From assembly GCA_029783825.1 (NCBI GenBank), contig JAREIK010000385.1:1-64000 (forward strand): a stretch of DNA of 64,000 bases, written 5' to 3'. The notes under the pieces were generated by a model. That model was not told where the DNA came from. It saw only the letters and a list, made by a program, of their open reading frames with translations, and did not search any database. Position numbers and translations under genes: made by a program. The stretch comes from Sapria himalayana (Eukaryota; Streptophyta; Magnoliopsida; Malpighiales; Rafflesiaceae). Shown piece after piece: positions 58,561 through 64,000 of this stretch. The number at the start of each line of letters is the position of its first letter. The stretch's first letter is position 1.

Positions 58561-59890
58561 TGTATAACCAAATTATTTCTGCTTTAATATTTTCATGTAA
58601 GTACATGAAATAGTATATTAAGAGGCCGGGAATACAGTAATAGCATAATAACAGAGATCCCGCTGTTCGGTCAACAGACCATAAATTTTTTAAAGTAAAG
58701 TCTGGCCCGTCCGAGTGATCTGACCCATTCTGCCTAATTAAACCAGAAATTATATTAATATAAATTATATTTATTTTATGTTTTTCGTGCCATTATTTTT
58801 TGTGTTGTGGTAATGTTCATCTCTTTCTCCTCTTCTGCCCGATTTTATCGCGACTGTCTCTGCTGAATAAACTGTAAGAGAATTATGAATATTTTGGTTA
58901 TAATCTGTAATGCATAAATATTTTCTAGTGGATGTAATTAGTCGTGTTGAACTACTAGTGAACCACATTATTTCTTGCACTTACGTTATTGTTTTGTTTT
59001 TATTTTTTTGATTCTGTCGTGGATGGATTGTGATTGTGGATTGTATATATATCGTTTGTTGTTGTTTTTCTATTGTTCTCTCCTTCTGAATCAATATCGT
59101 GGAAGCACAATTGCCCAACAAGATCTTAAAAGGTACTATATTCACCATATAACTTTGAAAGGTTTCCCAAGACACAAAGCCACTAACGATTAAGTACGAA
59201 ACAAAATGTATGACTCTACTAGAAGTGGAGCCATTATGTGCTATTCCACAAGATGTGGAGTTAAAAGCTTCTGCTAATCAGGTAATTGAGATTATTCTTG
59301 GGATAGATGCACTCTTTGCGTGGTTAATACGGAGTTGCAATTCACTCCAAGCAAGCAAGGACTTGAAAATGATTTAATACTGAGAAATTAATGAAATCCA
59401 ATACCTATAGAAGCTGGAAAACATTCGCTGATGGGAAAATTTTCGGAAACACTAGTGCAGATAAAAAACCCGAAATTACTAAGGATGCTCTAGACACAAA
59501 TTCTGGAATATTATTGCAAACCAACAAAAACTAACTTGGATTTACTAGGAGAATATATGAAAGGCAGAGATCATCCATCTTTCCCCGCTCTGAAATCCTA
59601 CTAATCTTTCAAATCAATATCATGTCAATATTGGTATGAAATATTAGACTGCCAATACAAATGCAAAGAGAAAGATTAGAAATTTGTGTATTATATATAA
59701 AATTTATATTTTGGGCCATCTTAAAACCCTTTCTTCGGGAAGGCCACTTGAAGGAGTTTAAAATTGAACCTAATTATGATGAAACTTTAATTAAATCAAT
59801 AATAAAATTTAGATATTCTTCAAAAACCAAACTAATATAAAGATAAAGATAATGAAATACAAATAATAGATTTAGAAATTAATATAAAAA
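58561..59890. other. Intron DNA with LTR-like and unrecognised sequence
   Basis: 58610-58870 (GAGGCCGGGAATACAG, TCTGGCCCGTCCGAG) looks like untranslated retroelement sequence. A plus frame near 59205-59340 reads EVEPLCAIPQDVELKASANQ and then VIEIILGIDALF, which I cannot assign. Small frames at 58771-59193 on both strands are not recognised. Confidence 0.35.
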
Positions 59891-59899
59891 CATGGGAAA

Positions 59900-60330
59900 A
59901 TAAAATAAATATAATAATAATTTACACATAATGTAATATAATCTAAGGAAGAAAATTATGGTGACACTTAGAAAATTATCCACATAGTACTAAAAAGCCT
60001 TGGATGGTGGCTGAGGATTTAAATGCCATTATGAGAGAAGTGATGAGATATTAGGATGAATCCACGCAATTCCTAGGGCAATGAATGATTTTAATAATTA
60101 TATTTGGGCTGTGAGCTAATAAATGGTGATTTTGAAAATTTCAAATACAAGTGATTTTAAAGGAAAATTTAGGCAAGATTAGATAAGGGATTGATAAATC
60201 ATATAGACAGAGTCAAAGTGATGACAATCATTACTAGCAACATACTTTGGATCAAACACTCAACTGTGAAACTCGAGCATCAACCTTCTCTATATACTCT
60301 TTAATTGTTAAAAATAGATAGTGAGAGTGA
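59900..60330 (+). pseudogene. LINE (non-LTR) endonuclease fragment
   Basis: The plus strand reads LWWHLENYPHSTKKPWMVAE then DLNAIMREV (59965-60035) and, after a stop, a segment equivalent to the MNDFNNYI...C-L-D region and an IDRVKV segment (60205), ending with HSTVKLEHQPS (60250-60285). This is the apurinic-endonuclease domain of plant L1-type LINEs: PWMV-x-GDFN (Asp/Asn pair, here with Glu replacing Gly) and the final SDH motif region. Only this domain is present; no reverse transcriptase or poly-A tail was found. Confidence 0.75.
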
Positions 60331-60379
60331 GACATATGACCTCAAATTTAAAGTTTAACTAGCAGGAAAAACACAAAAA

Positions 60380-60552
60380 AGCAGACTATTTTTTGCTCAT
60401 ATAAAAGATAAAAGATAAAATATATTACTATAACCTATAACAAGATAATAGACCAACTAGTGAACATATTCGCCAAAAGGCTCAAACTTACGTTTCTTTC
60501 CTATATGTACATGGTTGATATTTTGGACCTCTATGCACAAATTAGTTTATTG

Positions 60553-60555
<3 letters not shown>
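60380..60555 (+). pseudogene. Ty1/copia pol end remnant F
   Basis: The plus strand reads DQLVNIFAKRLK then LTFLSYMYMVDILDLYA, the C-terminus of copia RNase H followed by its usual short tail. It matches the end of remnant B at 42452-42510. Nothing else of the element is left. Confidence 0.7.

Positions 60556-60596
<41 letters not shown>
60556..60596. repeat. (CA)n microsatellite
   Basis: About 20 pure AC repeats, ending in CATATA. Confidence 0.95.
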
Positions 60597-60600
<4 letters not shown>

Positions 60601-61050
60601 GTATTATGGATATCGAAGGTCATGTCTTTGAGCGATAGCAAGACAACAACACCTTCATCCAAAGATAGTAAGTCACTGATTCAAGACTCATTAAAATATA
60701 ATATCTCTGGTTTTGAAAGATAAGACTGTCAATATATTCAAGACTCATCTAAAATCAAACACCGTCATTTTTTATATCATTGTGAGACGTTCAAATTTGA
60801 CTAGCCCCTAATGTAAGGGCTAGCTTGTATACATTTATTTTAGTGATTTTATTAATTGATATTTGATGTTTGGCATTTTCTCTTTATATAGAGGAATTCA
60901 ACCCACCGTGTTTTCCAAACATGAAATATGAGCTATTTATGCAACAGTTTGAGAGTGTGTTGAGGCTAATACTTTGTTTTATCATTTATTTTTTATTTCC
61001 CTGTGATGTATAAGAAACATCCAAACCCATTAGTTTACGGTTATTACTAT

Positions 61051-61085
<35 letters not shown>

Positions 61086-61714
61086 GTGTTATATCTCATA
61101 GCAATAAGAAATATATTCATTTATATAATCATTTTATTTAGTGCATTTATGTTTAAAAGAATTAAATCAACAAGAAATAAACAAATTGAACTTGATCTGC
61201 ACCAAGTGATTTTTCTCAGAACAAATAGATGATACACAAAAAATACATGCGGATGTGCAACAGGGGCGAAGCCTAGAATTTTTATAAAGAACCCCGGCGG
61301 GCAATAAAACTAAAATAACAAAAAAAAAAAAAAGGAAATCAGACCTCATGTTTAAAATGAAAAACAATTCGTAATGCCTAAAAATTTAAAAACAAACTTA
61401 ACACATACCCTTTTCTGAGAATAAGAGAGAAAATGGGCTATGGGAGACAACATTGCGGCAACATAGACAATGATTTTTGTGGCATACCAAATAATATTCA
61501 TATAACTACATGAATGAATAAATGAATACAAGGGTGTATAAATAATAAAAAAAAAAAATACATATTTGAACGCGCCCTCTTGTTAGGAGAACTTCCCCAC
61601 CCAATCATATCAACCAAGTGTAAGTATGAATAAGTGATAACATATACTCAATATATTTTATGCTAGTAAAAACAAAACTGGATGTCCATCAGGCTATAGC
61701 CGAATTATGTTAAC
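60597..61714. other. Intron DNA next to the pre-SET exon
   Basis: No gene recognised. Contains (TA)n/(TG)n at 61050-61089 and poly-A near 61320. Confidence 0.5.
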
Positions 61715-61874
61715 CTGCCACCATTACGATGCACATATGGAAAATCTGAGCCATTAAGTTTTGCACAGGCACAAATTCTGGGATCAACACATGATCCATT
61801 GCAGTTGCATCCGGGTGAATTTGAAGGGATTTTCACGTTTTTAGCAACTTGAATAGACATGGAGTATGTGTATC
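61715..61874 (-). CDS. SUVH gene exon: start of pre-SET domain
   Basis: 160 bp: acceptor ggaaatttcag, donor gttaac (minus). Phase: two bases complete a Gly codon from an upstream exon, and the last two (AG) begin an Arg codon finished at 52617. Reads YTYSMSIQVAKNVKIPSNS then PGCNCNGSCVDPRICACAKL and NGSDFPYVHRNGG. The five cysteines C-x-C-x3-C-x5-C-x-C start the pre-SET zinc cluster. The upstream exons (SRA domain) were not found in 61875-64000 and are presumed beyond the window. Confidence 0.95.
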
Positions 61875-61990
61875 CTGAAATTTCCAAACAGAGTTGACTA
61901 TTAGACAAAATTTCATCTCATATTTGAAGACAACTAGCAGTCCAGAATACTTCTGAGAAGTCATGAATGTCTGGTGATTAAAATAATAAG

Positions 61991-62022
<32 letters not shown>

Positions 62023-63090
62023 CATCATCATTACATCATTATTACATCATCATTACATCATCATCAACATGACATCATCAACATGACATCATCATCATCA
62101 TCACCAAATCTTAGTCTTGGAATTACTAATATTTTTGTATTTACTAGAACTAGATATATCAAAATATGATAAATTATTAATCTCTATAAGTGATGCTCGG
62201 ATCTTTTTATAATTTTATATTATATATCATCATGTGCACTTTTTTATTGATGAATACAATTCGACATATATTTTTCATGATAATTTTATAATCTTAATGC
62301 TCATTTTTGATAATTCTAGTATTGAAATAGATCCTTAGGTAGTTTTGAAAGGGATGTCTGATTTTTCTTGAAAAATATGAGAATGAGTAGGGTGAGCATC
62401 TCGCTTGAATAAAATTTAATTTTGAAAATTTAGGCATGCAATTAAAGATAATTTACACATACTTGTCAATGAAAATGATGATGCTGACTCACTCTAAACT
62501 TAATTTCGAACTAAAGTTTAGAGTAGAAAAAAATGAGCACAAATTAACAAAGACATAAATAACATTGATAATGAAAAACTACTAAGGTAGATGATAAACA
62601 CACATGAATTCATCTAAATATAAAAACAAATAAAAATAACTTAATATCCTTATACTATGAGCCCCCATCATATACTAACTACTCGAAAAAGAGATGATAA
62701 CACATCATGATTATAAATAAAAAAAAATACAAAAAATAAATATAATATTTCAACGCCTATATAAGACTGATGCATAAATATCACACACATGTCACTTGAA
62801 AGAATGATGAGTAGGCTAAGACTCTTATCAACTAATAAGAAATAAAAAAAATGAGACCAAAAATATTCATCATATAAATATGTCCTAATGAAGTGATGGT
62901 CAACTTATAATTAGTATTAGATCAAGTTATGAAAATTATGAAAAAGAATACACAAGTTATTATTGCAATAGCTTCATACTTATGATTAGTATTAGATCAT
63001 GACACAATTATGCATCTTACTTTTTTTTAATGTAAAGTTAACATCTAGAAAAAAAAAAGCTTACCATATATCTATCAAATGTAAAAGTCG
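61875..63090. other. SUVH intron (upstream side) with ATC microsatellite
   Basis: Part of the intron preceding the pre-SET exon. (ATC)n with ATTACATC and AACATGACATC variants runs at 61991-62104. The rest is AT-rich without recognisable features. Confidence 0.5.
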
Positions 63091-63099
63091 ATATTCTAA

Positions 63100-64000
63100 T
63101 TATTAATAATAAAGAGATGAATTTAGGACTAATATTTTAAATACTTAATTTTCATCTAAATAATTACGACACTAAAATAATAATATCTTAATCGAATATC
63201 ATAAAAAATTTTAAATACTTGCTAAATATACTTATAATATTAAATATGCACTCAAGTGCAATGCAAGTGAGGAGAGTATACACAGACGAATACATGTTCA
63301 TCGTATCATAAAAAATCTTTAAGAATTTCAAAAATAATATTTTTTGTCCTCAAGTATAAATCATCAATAACAAGTTCATTATTATTACTATTAAAAAAAT
63401 CAAATTTTATGTGTTGGTAGCCAACACAAAACTCTAACATCACATAGGTATAATTTCAATAATATCTAACAAACATTTAAATTTTTTTTTCTATTTTAAA
63501 CCCACTCACAAACATAGAATATAAAATTCTTATTATTTGCTCGATATAATAAGATATTTTAGTAAATTTCTTATATTTTCTAATACGCGACAAATAAATT
63601 TTATGTTAAATTTCATAATCATGTTAATTATGTGACACATATATATAATATAAAAAAAATAACTTAAGGGTTCATCTCTAATAATTCTAACAAACATATT
63701 AATGGGGATATTATTATTTAAAGAATTATCAAATATGATCTTATAAATTTTATTTTAAACATCATATCACTAAGAATTTTTGTCAGGCATTCATATATGA
63801 TAGGACAATCATGAGGATGAACAATTTAGATAAATCCTAAAATTATTTTATTAAGTCTTTACTTAGAATTGACATAGTATGCGATGAAACATACGAATGA
63901 AATATCATAGGGATTAATCTAGATATCGAACATCATGTATACTACTCAACTATGTTCCTAAATTTAATATTTACTAATTATTTTGTTAATTTATATTATT
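63100..64000 (-). mobile_element. Third, AT-decayed hAT copy, running off the window
   Basis: Aligns with 45735-46590 of the hAT at 44530: AAAGAGATG-A, GCACTCAAGTGCAATGCAAGTG (near 63248), GAATACATGTTCATCGTATCATAAAA (63290), a CATCAATAACAAGTTCATTA segment (63362) and TCATGAGGATGAACAAT (63810). Orientation is the same as the other two copies. No frame is open. The right end lies beyond 64000; the left end was not found. Confidence 0.7.

Larger units (their letters stand above)
52618..61714 (-). other. SUVH intron of ~9.1 kb
   Basis: Donor gttaac (minus, at 61714) and acceptor cccattgtag. Contains a nested pair of DNA elements (54375-55876), copia remnant E, a LINE fragment, copia remnant F and microsatellites. 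The stretch 52630-54360 is AT-rich and shows no recognisable element. Confidence 0.85.
30326..61874 (-). other. SUVH4/KRYPTONITE-like histone H3K9 methyltransferase gene (3' part)
   Basis: Five minus-strand exons (61874-61715, 52617-52512, 52413-52231, 50547-50314, 30439-30326) join with consistent phase, GT donors and AG acceptors and no stop. They encode ~264 residues covering pre-SET, SET and post-SET. Introns are about 9.1 kb, 98 bp, 1.7 kb and 19.9 kb. SUVH proteins have 600-700 residues; the N-terminal SRA (YDG) domain that binds methylated DNA is missing and should lie beyond 64000. The product would methylate H3K9 in chromatin at methylated cytosines and, with CMT3, maintain non-CG methylation of transposons. 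I favour SUVH4 because of the finely split SET region (most other SUVH genes have few introns) and the CRKRLF C-terminus; another SUVH member is possible. The coding exons look functional, while the introns are loaded with transposons. Confidence 0.85.

Noticed and set aside
59205..59340. Chaperonin-like C-terminus (ANQVIEIILGID)
   Set aside because: Similarity is a dozen residues without the rest of the protein; too weak to call.

Overview
The window is nuclear DNA of a flowering plant. It is very AT-rich and dominated by repeats. The evidence for a plant is a split gene of the plant-specific SUVH histone H3K9 methyltransferase class, a DUF761 (cotton-fibre-type) gene, an IQD-type calmodulin-binding remnant, Ty1/copia elements primed by initiator-Met tRNA, a Ty3 chromovirus, plant hAT transposons and many microsatellites. 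The species cannot be read from the sequence. The gene-poor, transposon-swollen introns recall palms and other large-intron genomes, but that is a guess.

Layout. 1-8070: degenerate AT-rich satellite with a ~500-740 bp period, a conserved palindrome and CTAAA-rich blocks. 8700-9684: 8-bp minisatellite. 10300-13330: a ~296 bp tandem repeat split by a GC-rich non-autonomous hAT-like element (10868-12065) and a fold-back element (12149-12583). 13949-14299: IQD pseudogene exon (minus). 16641-17252: intact DUF761 gene (plus) with TATA box and G-box. 18045-18528: hAT-type MITE with a perfect 8-bp target duplication. 19228-23420: decayed copia element with both LTRs. 23421-29790: mostly empty AT-rich DNA and microsatellites.

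30326-61874 (minus): the 3' part of a SUVH4/KRYPTONITE-like gene. Five exons carry the pre-SET, SET and post-SET domains with intact splice sites and no stops. The last intron is about 19.9 kb and the first visible one about 9.1 kb; both are filled with transposons. The last intron holds copia remnants on both strands, a Ty3 chromovirus with a chromodomain (minus), two hAT copies and a MITE. The best preserved hAT (44530-47897, perfect 8-bp target duplication) sits inside a minus-strand copia element. The smaller introns and the 9.1-kb intron hold further copia pieces, a nested pair of elements with a 27-bp C-rich minisatellite, and a LINE endonuclease fragment. The N-terminal SRA part of the gene should lie beyond base 64000.

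Biologically, the SUVH enzyme writes H3K9 methylation that silences transposons. Here its own last exon, which carries the catalytic tyrosine region and post-SET cysteines, can only be reached by splicing across 20 kb of transposons. Coordinates of decayed elements are approximate because they were aligned by eye.
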